Numbered from the stretch's first letter, positions 38,339-48,263 are shown. The stretch is 64,000 nt of DNA from an uncultured Porphyromonadaceae bacterium (GCA_947175645.1 CAMWNP010000007.1:40042-104041); one strand, 5' to 3'. Notes: a model not told the origin generated them from the sequence alone. Made by a program: numbers and translations.

Positions 38339-39453
38339 TTGATAAAGTAAGCACACCTCATATTGACTACAGCCGGAAAATGAACCGTTGGTACATTTTC
38401 TCTTCCTACCGTGAACTGCTGGTTATGTTCGCTTACGTCGTCGCATGCATCTCTTATTATATAAGTTGGTATCAGCCTTCTCTGGAATCCACATTACGTT
38501 ATGTGATGGGGTTTGCCTTGCTTGCATCAATCAAATGGACCGGTTGGGACTATTCAAAAGTTGCCCTTATCCTTTTCCTGCTTGTTTCATTGGTTGCCCG
38601 GCGACTTCTGGTAGTATGGATTATTTTCGCCCTTGTCTACCAGATCGATTACTTGAGAATTCCAATTCGCAGGCTTGCAAAGACAGGTGCGGTAATCCTC
38701 CTGATACTGATATTCATTCAACTTGAAATGGTTATGCTGGATATCGTTCAGAACAACGAGTGGTCAGTTCTGAAAGTGAAGCGGATAATCCATGACTGCG
38801 GCACCGGGAATCCGAATCGTGCCGGTCAGATCATACTTTTCTTCCTCCTCAACCTCTATATTCTGTTTAAGGATAACCGCAGGATCACATATATCATAGC
38901 AAGTCTGGCGATTTCCTCTCTGATATATTACTACACCGGCTCACGAACAGGATTAATGGGGATAATCATAGTGTTGTTCACCGCCTTCGCCTGCTGGAAC
39001 GGAATGATCCGCAACTGGATGAGATGGCCCCTGGCAATAATACCTTTGTTCTTCTTTGCCTCAACCTTCTATATGGCGCTAAACATGGAAGACAGTGGTG
39101 ACGTCAACGAGGCTACCAGCGGACGACTCTACTACATAGTGACTCTGACTAAAGAATACACCCCTCACGAATGGCTTGTCGGCGCACCGCGTGAAATAGA
39201 TGAACCGCTTGACTCCACATATCTTGACATTATAACTAAAGGTGGCATACTTCTGGCAACGTTCCTATCCCTTACGTTCGCAGCCTCCATCATCAGATTT
39301 TTCAAGGTCACAATTCCATATCTCCCTTTTATTCTGGCGCTTATGGCAACGGGATTGACTGAAACCTACTTCACATCCCCTAATTCAGTTTCCATAATCC
39401 TTTGGGTTCTTATACTGCAGTCTATCTCCAAGTATAAGCCTGTTCTGAAATGA
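38335..39453 (+). CDS. Wzy-like polysaccharide polymerase
   Basis: A 372-residue membrane protein with about ten hydrophobic segments and a hydrophilic loop around SRTGLMG and the later DSTYLDIITKGGILL block, which resembles the conserved loop of O-antigen polymerases. It is the only polymerase candidate in the right operon and pairs with the flippase at 35675. Sequence similarity in the family is weak, so the call rests on topology and position. Confidence 0.7.
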   Translation: MIDKVSTPHIDYSRKMNRWYIFSSYRELLVMFAYVVACISYYISWYQPSLESTLRYVMGFALLASIKWTGWDYSKVALILFLLVSLVARRLLVVWIIFALVYQIDYLRIPIRRLAKTGAVILLILIFIQLEMVMLDIVQNNEWSVLKVKRIIHDCGTGNPNRAGQIILFFLLNLYILFKDNRRITYIIASLAISSLIYYYTGSRTGLMGIIIVLFTAFACWNGMIRNWMRWPLAIIPLFFFASTFYMALNMEDSGDVNEATSGRLYYIVTLTKEYTPHEWLVGAPREIDEPLDSTYLDIITKGGILLATFLSLTFAASIIRFFKVTIPYLPFILALMATGLTETYFTSPNSVSIILWVLILQSISKYKPVLK

Positions 39454-39477
39454 CTATTTCTCCAAAATCTAAAAAAC

Positions 39478-40167
39478 ATGAGCATAAAAGACAGATTTCC
39501 CCGCTTACTTAAATCTTACCGTAAACTGCGCGATCAGATACTTTATCTCCGCAGATCAAAATTCCTTCCGCAGATCAACAGGATGATCGGTCCGGATGTG
39601 TCGATAATATGCTCCAACTGCTTCGCCGGCAGGATACTCCAGGATTTATGCAGACAATACAACACCCCTACTGTCGGGTTAGTATTCTGGGCTCCTGACT
39701 ATATTGAATTTCTATCAAATCTCGAACATTATCTCAAGGCTGAAATCATTTTCACCGATAAATCGAAATATCCGGAAGGTGATGAGGCCAGAAACTCATG
39801 GCATCACTGGTATCCCATAGGACTGCTTGACGGAAAGGTGGAAATACATTTCCTGCACTATTACTCGGAGAAAGAAGCCGCTGAGAAATGGCACCGCAGG
39901 GCCGCACGCGTCAATCTTGACAACCTGTTCATCATTGGAATGGACCAGAACCTTGCCACTGAAAAAGAAATAAAAGCATTTGATCGACTTCCGTTCAAAA
40001 ACAAAATCTATTTCTCACGCTACACCACCAACTGCGACTCAAACGTGTACATGCCCGAATTCGCAAATGAAAAAGATGGTATAGGCGACCCTTATAAAAA
40101 CGGGCATCTGTTCTACAAACATCTGGTCCGGCACTTCAACCCGTATAACATTGGAGCAATCAACTGA
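39478..40167 (+). CDS. DUF1919 family protein
   Basis: A 229-residue soluble protein with the DUF1919 core: ICSNCFAGRILQDLC, then VGLVFWAPDYIEFLSN, and a second half with SWHHWYPIG and NKIYFSRY. Members occur in polysaccharide loci and are thought to act in sugar transfer or modification, but the reaction is not known. Its stop ends one base before the next start codon, so the two are translated in sequence. Confidence 0.7.
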   Translation: MSIKDRFPRLLKSYRKLRDQILYLRRSKFLPQINRMIGPDVSIICSNCFAGRILQDLCRQYNTPTVGLVFWAPDYIEFLSNLEHYLKAEIIFTDKSKYPEGDEARNSWHHWYPIGLLDGKVEIHFLHYYSEKEAAEKWHRRAARVNLDNLFIIGMDQNLATEKEIKAFDRLPFKNKIYFSRYTTNCDSNVYMPEFANEKDGIGDPYKNGHLFYKHLVRHFNPYNIGAIN

Positions 40168-40168
40168 C

Positions 40169-41260
40169 ATGAGAACACAAACCCGCGGTAAACGTGCTCT
40201 GATATTTATCCAGAACGGGCTGGGGGGTGCCGAACGCATTCAGATTGAAATATCAAAGATGCTGATTGCCGACGGCTGGCAGATAAAGTTCTGCATGATA
40301 AGTTTCAACTCTAAGGAAAACAAAATCAAGCAGTTCTACCCTGAAAACGTGATGAGTTCAGAAATAATTGCCACCTCGCAATTCGGACTCCTTAAAGATA
40401 TCTTCAAACAGATAAAGGAATATCAACCAACTGTTGTTTTCGCCTCCGCAATGCATCTGAATCAGCGCATTCTGCTTGTTTCCATCCTTTTCCCGAAGAT
40501 AAAATTCATAATGCGGAACGAGAATTATCTCTACACCCTCCCCAAATGGAAGTGTCGCACATTAGGACTTACCTACCGTCTTGCCGATAAAATCATAGTA
40601 CAGACTGAGGAGATGGAAAACGAAGTCGTTAATTTAGGAATAAAGAACGACAAAGTCATAACGCTGCATAATCCGGTGAACGAGAAGGAGATACATGCCA
40701 AAGCCGCAGCTCCGTCACCCTTCCCTGAAGATGGGAAAATCAGATTTGTAGCCGTTGGTCGTTTCGCTCCACAGAAAGGGTTTGACATTCTTGTCGATGC
40801 ATTCAGAATCGTAGCCTCGATTGTTCCCGATGCGGAACTCTATATTGTCGGTGACACCTTTTACGGCAACGGAGCAGTCCTTAAAACAGTCCGGGATAAA
40901 GCCGGAGAGTATAACCTCACTGACCGCATATTCCTCCCCGGATTCAAGAGCAACCCCTACCCCTACATGCGTCATGCCGACGTATTTGTTCTGTCATCAC
41001 GCTATGAAGGTCTTCCAAACACTCTGATAGAGGCTCTCTTCCTCGGCACTCCCGCCGCTACAACAACCTGCATACCAATCATTTCCAGAATCATCACCGA
41101 TGGTAAAAACGGGTACACCGCAACATCAGGCAACGCGGAAGAACTTGCAAAAGCCATGATTGAAGCGGCTAAACTGAAAACCATAACCAATAATTACAAA
41201 CCTGCCTCAAACGAGGAATTCATAGAACAGTTCAACCGGCTGATCTCCCAAAAACATTAG
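40169..41260 (+). CDS. Family 4 glycosyltransferase
   Basis: A 363-residue GT-B glycosyltransferase: FIQNGLGGAERIQIEI at the start, VAVGRFAPQKGFDILVDAF in the donor domain, and EX7E in SRYEGLPNTLIEALFLGTP. The ATG at 40169 is chosen since it directly follows the preceding stop. A longer in-frame codon at 40151 overlaps that gene. It probably adds one residue to the right repeat unit. Confidence 0.85.
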   Translation: MRTQTRGKRALIFIQNGLGGAERIQIEISKMLIADGWQIKFCMISFNSKENKIKQFYPENVMSSEIIATSQFGLLKDIFKQIKEYQPTVVFASAMHLNQRILLVSILFPKIKFIMRNENYLYTLPKWKCRTLGLTYRLADKIIVQTEEMENEVVNLGIKNDKVITLHNPVNEKEIHAKAAAPSPFPEDGKIRFVAVGRFAPQKGFDILVDAFRIVASIVPDAELYIVGDTFYGNGAVLKTVRDKAGEYNLTDRIFLPGFKSNPYPYMRHADVFVLSSRYEGLPNTLIEALFLGTPAATTTCIPIISRIITDGKNGYTATSGNAEELAKAMIEAAKLKTITNNYKPASNEEFIEQFNRLISQKH

Positions 41261-41263
41261 AAC

Positions 41264-42265
41264 ATGCGTAAAAGAGTTGTTCAAATCAACACTCAACTAC
41301 ATAAGGTGACCGGCATCCAACATGTGATGCTCGACATTCATGAAGCACTGAAAGATGATTTTGAAACCCGTATTGCCGGTACGTTACCTTACGAAAAGGT
41401 AAATCCCGACCTCGGGATAAATCGAAAAGAATATTTCAGACTCATTAATCCCCTCTCTCTCAGGAACTCAGTGGTAATAATCCATGAACGGCGGCTGCTT
41501 CCACTGATGAGGATTCTTGAAATGATTCCGGGATTGGGAATAAAATGTGTGTATGTCCATCATAGTGAGATGCACGTCAACCGTACCCTTTCATTTTTCC
41601 CGAAAAATATAGTTGCAATTTCTGACGCAGGCATAAAAAACCTGACTGACTATTTTAAGGTTTCGCCCGATAAAATTACCAAAATTCATAACTGTGTCCG
41701 TGAACTCGAGCCATACGTGCCCCCTGTGAAGCCCGGGAGCGGGGAGATCACCATTCTCTACCCTGCACGAATCAACTCAGGGAAACAGCAGATTGAAATC
41801 ATACGGCATCTCAGAGGTAAACTTGACAAACGGGTGAGAATTCTGTTTGCAGGTACCGGTCCGCAACACTCTGAACTCTCCGAACTATGCAAAAACGACA
41901 GTCAGTTTGTTGCACTCGGATTCCGCAACGACATAGAAAAACTGATGCGCAAGACGGACTATGTGATGCTGTTCTCACAATTCGAGGGATTACCCATCTC
42001 ACTTATCGAGGCTGGTAAAAACGGCATACCGGCCATCTGCAACCATGTGGGTGGGATATGCGAGATTGTGGAGGATGGTGTCAACGGCTTTGTCGCAAAC
42101 GACTGGGACTCGATGCTCGTCCTGCTCAACTCCCTCCCCTCGGTTACTCCTGAACAGTGGAGAAAGATGGGAGATGAAGGGCGCAGGCTCTATGAAGAAC
42201 GGTTCACCTTTGAACGCTTTAAACAGCAATATATAAATCTCGTAGAAAAAATTTCCAATGCCTGA
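41264..42265 (+). CDS. Family 4 glycosyltransferase
   Basis: A 333-residue GT4-type enzyme. The donor domain reads ITILYPARINSGKQQIEII and ends with the EX7E-like SQFEGLPISLIEAGKNG. The N-terminal domain is shorter than in the two other GT4 enzymes of this operon. It overlaps the iron-sulfur protein gene by 8 bases. The sugar is unknown. Confidence 0.82.
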   Translation: MRKRVVQINTQLHKVTGIQHVMLDIHEALKDDFETRIAGTLPYEKVNPDLGINRKEYFRLINPLSLRNSVVIIHERRLLPLMRILEMIPGLGIKCVYVHHSEMHVNRTLSFFPKNIVAISDAGIKNLTDYFKVSPDKITKIHNCVRELEPYVPPVKPGSGEITILYPARINSGKQQIEIIRHLRGKLDKRVRILFAGTGPQHSELSELCKNDSQFVALGFRNDIEKLMRKTDYVMLFSQFEGLPISLIEAGKNGIPAICNHVGGICEIVEDGVNGFVANDWDSMLVLLNSLPSVTPEQWRKMGDEGRRLYEERFTFERFKQQYINLVEKISNA

Positions 42266-43451
42266 ACTTGCCACACCGCAAACATGCACCGGATGTGCAG
42301 CCTGCGACAACATCTGTCCTCATAGCGCCATAACGATAAAATCTGACAGTGAAGGTTTTCTGATGCCGGTGGTCAGTCCTGACAAATGCGTGGAGTGTAA
42401 ACTTTGTGAGAAAGCCTGCCCTATTGTCAACGGTAAGGATCTGAAACATAAGCATAAAGACTATGTCTATGCTTTCTGGGACAACGCCACACGCACTAAA
42501 AGCAGTTCCGGAGGTGCATTCTCTGCCGTAGCCCGGCAGATAATTGACCGCGGAGGAGTTGTTTACGGTGCCGCATGGCTTGACAATCTTCAACTCTGCC
42601 ACATCAGATGCACTGACCATCAGTCACTTGCCGCATTCCGTGGCTCCAAATATCTGCAAAGCGCCATAGGTGACACATTCCGTCAGGTACGCTCTGACCT
42701 GCGTGAGGGTCGCATGGTTCTCTTCACGGGAACACCATGTCAGGTAGCCGGGCTTCGTTCTTTCCTTTTCAAACCGTTTGAAAATCTGGTCACCATCGAC
42801 ATTGTGTGTCATGGAGTACCCTCAAACGTGCTCTTTGGCAACTATATTGCAAAACTGAAGGAATCCGGAAGCCGATACCGCGATATCACCGGCTTTCAGT
42901 TCCGCAATCTCACGCGCTGGGGCTTTGCACTTGCCGCAATCACAAAAAACCATAAGCGTATTCCGGTTACCGGAGTTGACAACCTCTACATGGAGGCTTT
43001 CAACAAAGCATCCACCTTCCGCAAAAGTTGCTATGAGTGCAGGTTCAACGGCACGACACGTGTGGGCGACATAACCATTGCCGACTTCTGGGGTCTCGGT
43101 CGCCAGGGAACCCCTTTCAACCATGATGTCTCGGAAGGTGTATCGCTGGTAATGGCCAACACCCCCGGGGGTGAGGAACTTATCCTCGGCGCCAAGGACT
43201 GCTTCATTGAGAAACGCAGTTTGGAGGAAGCCATCAAATTCAACCATAATCTGGTGGGGTCATCACGTAGACCCGCCAACCGCGACGGGGTGATAGAGAG
43301 TTTCAATAATCCTGATTTATCACTGAAAGAAATCAACGGCAGGTTCCACATAACGCCCTCCGGAGCATCTGCCACCCTAAAGAATCTCCTTATCCGATCA
43401 GGTCTGTTCTGGACCGCTAAAAGCATACTGAACAAACTGCGAAAACTATGA
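42258..43451 (+). CDS. Coenzyme F420 hydrogenase/dehydrogenase beta-subunit family protein with two 4Fe-4S clusters
   Basis: A 397-residue protein with two ferredoxin-type cluster motifs near the N terminus (CTGCAACDNICP and CVECKLCEKACP). An FrhB-like N-terminal domain and C-terminal domain follow (SSGGAFSAVARQI, FTGTPCQVAGLRSFL, YECRFNGTTRVGDITIADFWG). Such proteins are frequent in Bacteroidales capsule loci, next to pyruvyl transferases, but their reaction there is not established. It overlaps both neighbours by a few bases, so it is firmly part of the operon. Confidence 0.85.
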   Translation: MPELATPQTCTGCAACDNICPHSAITIKSDSEGFLMPVVSPDKCVECKLCEKACPIVNGKDLKHKHKDYVYAFWDNATRTKSSSGGAFSAVARQIIDRGGVVYGAAWLDNLQLCHIRCTDHQSLAAFRGSKYLQSAIGDTFRQVRSDLREGRMVLFTGTPCQVAGLRSFLFKPFENLVTIDIVCHGVPSNVLFGNYIAKLKESGSRYRDITGFQFRNLTRWGFALAAITKNHKRIPVTGVDNLYMEAFNKASTFRKSCYECRFNGTTRVGDITIADFWGLGRQGTPFNHDVSEGVSLVMANTPGGEELILGAKDCFIEKRSLEEAIKFNHNLVGSSRRPANRDGVIESFNNPDLSLKEINGRFHITPSGASATLKNLLIRSGLFWTAKSILNKLRKL

Positions 43452-44536
43452 GAACCGGAATACTATCAATGCAGCAGATAACCAACTACGGTTCTTTCCT
43501 GCAAGCCTACGGACTGAAATCCATTCTTCAGAATATGGGTCACGATGTGGAATTCATAAACATTGTGCCGGGACGCCAACTTCCACAGTATCGTATCAGC
43601 AGACTTCACAAAATCAAATTGCTTCTCAACCGTCTGAAGGTAAAGCACCCCTTGCGGCAACTCAGGTATACCGTTAATCTCCATAAGCGCTTCAACAAGG
43701 AATTCAAGCCGGAACTGGGAGTCCGTGCGGGTAATAGTGACGGAAAATTTGATTGTGTGGTGATAGGTAGCGACGAGGTATTTAACATCGCTCAGAAAAC
43801 CTGGTTCGGCTTTTCCACTCAACTTTTCGGTGAAGGGCTGAACGCTGACCGGGTGATCAGTTATGCGGGATGCTTCGGTGCTACAACAACGGAAATTCTG
43901 AAGGAAACCGGCATTGATGAGGAAGTTTCGGCCCTGCTGAAAAAGATGGACGCTATATCGGTCCGTGATGAGAACAGCATGAAGGTGGTCAGGGACCTCA
44001 CAGGCAGCGATCCGGTCCTAAACGTGGACCCCGTCATTGCCTACGACTTTGAAAAGGAGATCCGCCTTCCCGAAACAACTGAAGATTATCTGCTGGTCTA
44101 CACCTACCCGGGCAGAATGAGAGACCAGGCGGAAATCAAGGCAATTTCTTCGTTCGCAAGAGAAAAAGGACTGAAAATATTAGCCATAGCCAACTATTTC
44201 GACTGGGTTGATGAGGTGGTCACCCCACACCCCTTCGAGGTGCTGGGATATTTCAAAAAAGCACGATATGTTGTCACTGACACATTCCATGGCGCGGTTA
44301 TGTCAATCAAATATAACCGTCAGTTCGCCGTACTTGTCAGGCAAATGAACAGTAACAAACTTTCATTTCTGTTGAAGCAATTCGGTCTGTCTGACCGGAT
44401 TGTAGGCTCTCTTTCGCAACTTCCGGTCATTCTGGAAACACCCATCGACTTTGCTCCAATAAACAAACTCATTGAAAATGAACGCCAAAGAACAGGCAGG
44501 TATCTTGAACTATGGTGCCCCGCTGACCCAAAATAA
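43448..44536 (+). CDS. Polysaccharide pyruvyl transferase family protein
   Basis: A 362-residue member of the PS_pyruv_trans family, which transfers pyruvate from PEP to form ketals on sugars, giving the polymer negative charge. The N-terminal block is SMQQITNYGSFLQAYGLK, with CVVIGSDEVFNI, VISYAGCFGA and the C-terminal VTDTFHGAVMS. It overlaps the iron-sulfur gene by four bases and the WecG-like gene by about 59 bases. Confidence 0.87.
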   Translation: MRTGILSMQQITNYGSFLQAYGLKSILQNMGHDVEFINIVPGRQLPQYRISRLHKIKLLLNRLKVKHPLRQLRYTVNLHKRFNKEFKPELGVRAGNSDGKFDCVVIGSDEVFNIAQKTWFGFSTQLFGEGLNADRVISYAGCFGATTTEILKETGIDEEVSALLKKMDAISVRDENSMKVVRDLTGSDPVLNVDPVIAYDFEKEIRLPETTEDYLLVYTYPGRMRDQAEIKAISSFAREKGLKILAIANYFDWVDEVVTPHPFEVLGYFKKARYVVTDTFHGAVMSIKYNRQFAVLVRQMNSNKLSFLLKQFGLSDRIVGSLSQLPVILETPIDFAPINKLIENERQRTGRYLELWCPADPK

Positions 44537-45260
44537 ACTGTCGGCAAAGAGATTTGTTGACAAGATTTCCAAAACGGCCGGTCAGTATCCTGATGACATA
44601 TTCAGTACTCCGGGGAAAATTTACACCTGTGTTAATCCATATTCCTACCATTTAGTGCGCAATAACCCCGAACTTTACCGGCAGATGGACGGACTGTTTG
44701 TCGACGGGTTCACCATGTGCCTGTGGATCAAACTGTTATGGAACAGAAAAATTCCGCGGTTGAGTTTCGACATGTCAGGAATGGCGGTTGATCTTTTCAA
44801 CCTCCTCAATGACAATACTTCTGAAAAGTCAATCTACTTTTTAGGAACCAAACAGGAGATTCTTGAGCAAACCGTTTCTCAGATCCGCAACTCTTACCCC
44901 GGAATTAACGTGAAAGGATATAGAAACGGCTATTTCAATTCAGCCGAAGAACGGGCTGACGCTATTCAAAAAATTGTTGACCTCAACCCTCACTATACCA
45001 TAATCGGGCTCGGCTCACCTATGCAGGAGCAGTTCGCCCTTGATCTGAGAAAGGCCGGATATAAAGGGATAGCCTTCACCTGCGGAGGTTTCCTCCATCA
45101 GACATCTTCACGCATAAACTACTATCCTAAGTGGATTAACAAACTGAATCTGAGGGCTTTCTACAGGCTGTATAAAGAAAAGGGGATGGCCGCGCGACTC
45201 TGGCAGGTTTTAGTGTGCTTCCCCGCCTATTTCATTTACGACTCTCTCAAAACCCGTTAA
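44478..45260 (+). CDS. WecG/TagA/CpsF family glycosyltransferase
   Basis: A 260-residue GT26-type enzyme. The family blocks are GLFVDGFTMCLW, IYFLGTKQEILEQ, IIGLGSPMQEQF and FTCGGFLHQTSSR. TagA-type members add ManNAc to GlcNAc-PP-lipid and WecG adds ManNAcA. The start overlaps the preceding gene by 59 bases in another frame, long for this operon. A TTG two codons earlier is an alternative. No lipid-sugar initiating transferase is seen nearby. If it uses UDP-ManNAc, the only epimerase for that sugar in the window is wecB in the opposite operon. Confidence 0.85.
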   Translation: MNAKEQAGILNYGAPLTQNKLSAKRFVDKISKTAGQYPDDIFSTPGKIYTCVNPYSYHLVRNNPELYRQMDGLFVDGFTMCLWIKLLWNRKIPRLSFDMSGMAVDLFNLLNDNTSEKSIYFLGTKQEILEQTVSQIRNSYPGINVKGYRNGYFNSAEERADAIQKIVDLNPHYTIIGLGSPMQEQFALDLRKAGYKGIAFTCGGFLHQTSSRINYYPKWINKLNLRAFYRLYKEKGMAARLWQVLVCFPAYFIYDSLKTR

Positions 45261-45266
45261 ACAATT

Positions 45267-46334
45267 ATGAAAATATTAGTCACCGGCGCTGCCGGATTCA
45301 TTGGCTCCGCCACTGTTGAACGGCTTGCCTATAACGGTCACTCCATTGTTGGACTTGACAATATAAACGACTACTATGAACAAAGCCTGAAACTTGCCCG
45401 TCTGGACCGATGCGGCATCAATGTGACCGATAATCCCGAGGCTTTCCCGTGGTACAAATTTTTCACCTCCTCCCTGTGGGATGGGCGTTACCGTTTCATA
45501 CGCATGAATCTGGAGGACACCAAAGCCATGGCTATGCTCTTTGCCAACGAAGAGTTTGATGCCGTGATAAACCTCGGTGCCCAGGCCGGTGTACGTTATT
45601 CAATAACCAATCCTCACGCCTACATTGAAAGTAACGTCGACGGCTTCATAAACATTCTTGAAGGGTGCAGAAACAACAAGGTGAAACATCTGGTCTACGC
45701 CTCTTCATCAAGCGTATACGGACTGAACGGCCAGGTTCCGTTCTCGGAGCATCATGGCATAGCGCACCCCGTGAGCCTCTACGCCGCTACCAAAAAGAGC
45801 AACGAACTGATGGCTCATGCCTATTCCAAACTTTACAATCTCCCCACCACAGGGCTCCGTTTCTTCACCGTCTACGGACCGTGGGGACGTCCTGACATGT
45901 CACCCTTCCTGTTCATAGACGCCATTTTGCATGACCGCCCCATAAAGGTGTTCAACAACGGTGACATGCTCCGCGACTTCACATATATCGATGATATTGT
46001 GGAAGGTATTGTCAGAATAGCGGAAGTGATTCCGCAGGGTAATCCGGAGTGGGATGAAACTGACCCTGATCCCGCAACATCTCCCGCTCCTTACAGAATT
46101 TACAACATTGGTAATCAGCACCCCACCCGACTGATGGACTACATCCAATGTATTGAAAACGCAACAGGAAAAAAGGCTGCCAAGGATTTCCTACCCATGC
46201 AGCCCGGCGATGTCTATCAGACTTATGCCGATTCTTCCGCTTTGGCCGAGGCTACCGGCTTCAAACCCGACACTCCGCTCCAGACCGGAATTGACACCAC
46301 CGTGGAATGGTTTAAAAACTACTATAATATATGA
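45267..46334 (+). CDS. UDP-glucuronate 4-epimerase family protein
   Basis: A 355-residue short-chain dehydrogenase-type epimerase. The Rossmann motif is VTGAAGFIGSATVERL, the catalytic Tyr-x3-Lys is in SLYAATKKSNE, and the Ser block is YASSSSVYG. The arrangement DNINDYYEQSLK and the length match UDP-glucuronate 4-epimerases, which make UDP-galacturonate. The ugd gene two genes later provides the substrate. A relative acting on UDP-GlcNAc or another sugar is possible. It overlaps the next gene by four bases. Confidence 0.85.
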   Translation: MKILVTGAAGFIGSATVERLAYNGHSIVGLDNINDYYEQSLKLARLDRCGINVTDNPEAFPWYKFFTSSLWDGRYRFIRMNLEDTKAMAMLFANEEFDAVINLGAQAGVRYSITNPHAYIESNVDGFINILEGCRNNKVKHLVYASSSSVYGLNGQVPFSEHHGIAHPVSLYAATKKSNELMAHAYSKLYNLPTTGLRFFTVYGPWGRPDMSPFLFIDAILHDRPIKVFNNGDMLRDFTYIDDIVEGIVRIAEVIPQGNPEWDETDPDPATSPAPYRIYNIGNQHPTRLMDYIQCIENATGKKAAKDFLPMQPGDVYQTYADSSALAEATGFKPDTPLQTGIDTTVEWFKNYYNI

Positions 46335-46861
46335 ACCCTCTGAAGATTGTCAGAACTCTATGTAAGCGTCTGCGCGCCGTCTCTCAGTCTCCGGCTGCCT
46401 ACGCCCGCTCAATTGGGGTGAAGATCGGCAAAAATTGCCTAATCGCCACCCGCAACTGGTCGACGGAGCCTTATCTGATTGAGATTGGCGATAACTGTCA
46501 GATTACCAAAAACGTATGGTTCCACACCCACGGAGGTGCACACGCCGCACGCCGGATCGACCCTACGTTTGACGTGTTCGGCAAGATAAAAGTGGAGGAC
46601 TATGCCTACATAGGTGCCAACTCGCAGATTATGCCCGGAGTGACAATAGGCGAAGGGGCTATGATAAGTGCCGGCTCAATAGTGACCAGGTCAGTTCCCC
46701 CGGGCGAAGTGTGGGGAGGAGTGCCTGCACGCTTCATCTGCACTGTGGAGGATTATTATCAGCGCAACAAAAAATTCAATCTCTCCACCAAAGGTCTGAC
46801 CCCGGAGCAGAAACGACAGGTGCTTCTGAGTACTCCTGACGAACTTTTCATCAAAAAATAA
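46331..46861 (+). CDS. Left-handed beta-helix acyltransferase
   Basis: A 176-residue hexapeptide-repeat protein. Repeats run from [20 protein letters not shown] through [17 protein letters not shown] to [21 protein letters not shown]. It is like small serine- or sugar-O-acetyltransferases and probably acetylates a sugar of the right polysaccharide. Its start overlaps the epimerase stop (ATGA). The terminal 20 residues are charged. Confidence 0.78.
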   Translation: MNPLKIVRTLCKRLRAVSQSPAAYARSIGVKIGKNCLIATRNWSTEPYLIEIGDNCQITKNVWFHTHGGAHAARRIDPTFDVFGKIKVEDYAYIGANSQIMPGVTIGEGAMISAGSIVTRSVPPGEVWGGVPARFICTVEDYYQRNKKFNLSTKGLTPEQKRQVLLSTPDELFIKK

Positions 46862-46881
46862 AAAGTAAAAAAACAGACTAT

Positions 46882-48198
46882 ATGAACAAATATAATATTG
46901 CCGTTGCCGGCACAGGCTACGTCGGGTTGTCAATAGCCACACTCCTGGCCCAGCATAACCATGTCACGGCCGTTGATGTCATTCCCGAAAAGGTTGATAT
47001 GATCAACAGCAGGAAGTCACCCATTCAGGATGACTACATTGAAAAATATCTTGCCGAAAAGGAACTTGACCTCACCGCCACTCTTGACGGGGCGGCAGCC
47101 TACTCAAGCGCTGATTTCGTAGTCATTGCCGCTCCAACCAACTATGACCCCCACAACAATTATTTTGACACTCATCATATCGAGGATGTCATTGACCTGG
47201 TTCTCTCGGTCAATCCATCGGCTGTTATGATTATTAAGTCTACCATTCCCGTGGGCTACTGCCGCTCGCTCTATCTGAAGTATGCCCACAAAGGAGTCAA
47301 AAAGTTCAATCTACTCTTTTTCCCGGAATTCCTCAGGGAATCAAAAGCATTGTATGACAATCTTTTCCCTTCAAGAATAATTGCGGGCATTCCCAAGATA
47401 ATCGAAAAGCCGGACCCTGAATTCAAAGAAGAGAACGATGCTATCCTTTCCGTAACGGATATTCCCCGGATGGTGGAAGCCGCCCGCATTTTTGTCTCAC
47501 TTCTGAAGCAGGGAGCCGAAAAAAAGGATATTCCCACTCTTTATATGGGCATGAAAGAGGCTGAGGCGGTCAAACTCTTCGCAAACACCTATCTGGCGCT
47601 CCGTGTCAGTTACTTCAACGAACTCGACACCTATGCCGAAGTCAAGGGTCTGGACTCTCAGGCCATAATTGAAGGTGTAGGGCTTGACCCACGCATAGGT
47701 ACCCATTACAACAACCCCTCGTTCGGTTACGGTGGATACTGCCTCCCTAAAGACACCAAGCAACTTCTCGCAAACTATGCCGACGTTCCTCAGAACATGA
47801 TGAGTGCGATAGTGGAAAGTAACCGCACACGCAAAGATTTCATAGCCGATCAGGTGCTGAAAATGGCCGGATACTATGAAGCCAACAGCGCCTACTCGTC
47901 AGCCCTTGAAAATGACTGTGTGATAGGCGTTTATCGACTCACAATGAAATCCAACTCCGACAATTTCCGGCAGTCATCCATTCAAGGTGTGATGAAACGC
48001 ATCAAAGCCAAAGGGGCACGCGTAATCATTTACGAGCCCACTCTTGAGGACGGCACCACCTTCTTCGGCTCGGTGGTGGTCAACGACATTGAAAAGTTCA
48101 AGAGCCTGAGCCATGCAGTCATCGCCAACCGATATGATGCTATTCTGGACGATATAAAACAGAAGGTTTACACACGCGACATTTTCCGCCGCGACTGA
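46882..48198 (+). CDS. ugd: UDP-glucose 6-dehydrogenase, right copy
   Basis: A 438-residue enzyme of the same type as the left ugd, with [18 protein letters not shown] and catalytic Cys287 in [12 protein letters not shown]. It differs by a roughly ten-residue insertion (around residues 332-341, [10 protein letters not shown]) and small changes. It supplies UDP-glucuronate for the epimerase at 45267. It is last in the right operon, 20 bases after the acyltransferase, and a repeat-type hairpin follows. Confidence 0.93.
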   Translation: MNKYNIAVAGTGYVGLSIATLLAQHNHVTAVDVIPEKVDMINSRKSPIQDDYIEKYLAEKELDLTATLDGAAAYSSADFVVIAAPTNYDPHNNYFDTHHIEDVIDLVLSVNPSAVMIIKSTIPVGYCRSLYLKYAHKGVKKFNLLFFPEFLRESKALYDNLFPSRIIAGIPKIIEKPDPEFKEENDAILSVTDIPRMVEAARIFVSLLKQGAEKKDIPTLYMGMKEAEAVKLFANTYLALRVSYFNELDTYAEVKGLDSQAIIEGVGLDPRIGTHYNNPSFGYGGYCLPKDTKQLLANYADVPQNMMSAIVESNRTRKDFIADQVLKMAGYYEANSAYSSALENDCVIGVYRLTMKSNSDNFRQSSIQGVMKRIKAKGARVIIYEPTLEDGTTFFGSVVVNDIEKFKSLSHAVIANRYDAILDDIKQKVYTRDIFRRD

Positions 48199-48220
48199 CA
48201 AACAGATTCTTTTTTTCTCA

Positions 48221-48263
48221 TAAGAGGGTATGTCAAAACGAAAATTTTTGACGTACCCTCTTA
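48221..48263 (+). terminator. Terminator hairpin with shared repeat core, copy 2
   Basis: An 18-bp stem (48221-48238 with 48246-48263, one G-U pair) ends the right capsule operon. Its inner core and loop match the hairpin at 12078-12117, while the outer arms differ in compensating ways. Confidence 0.75.
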
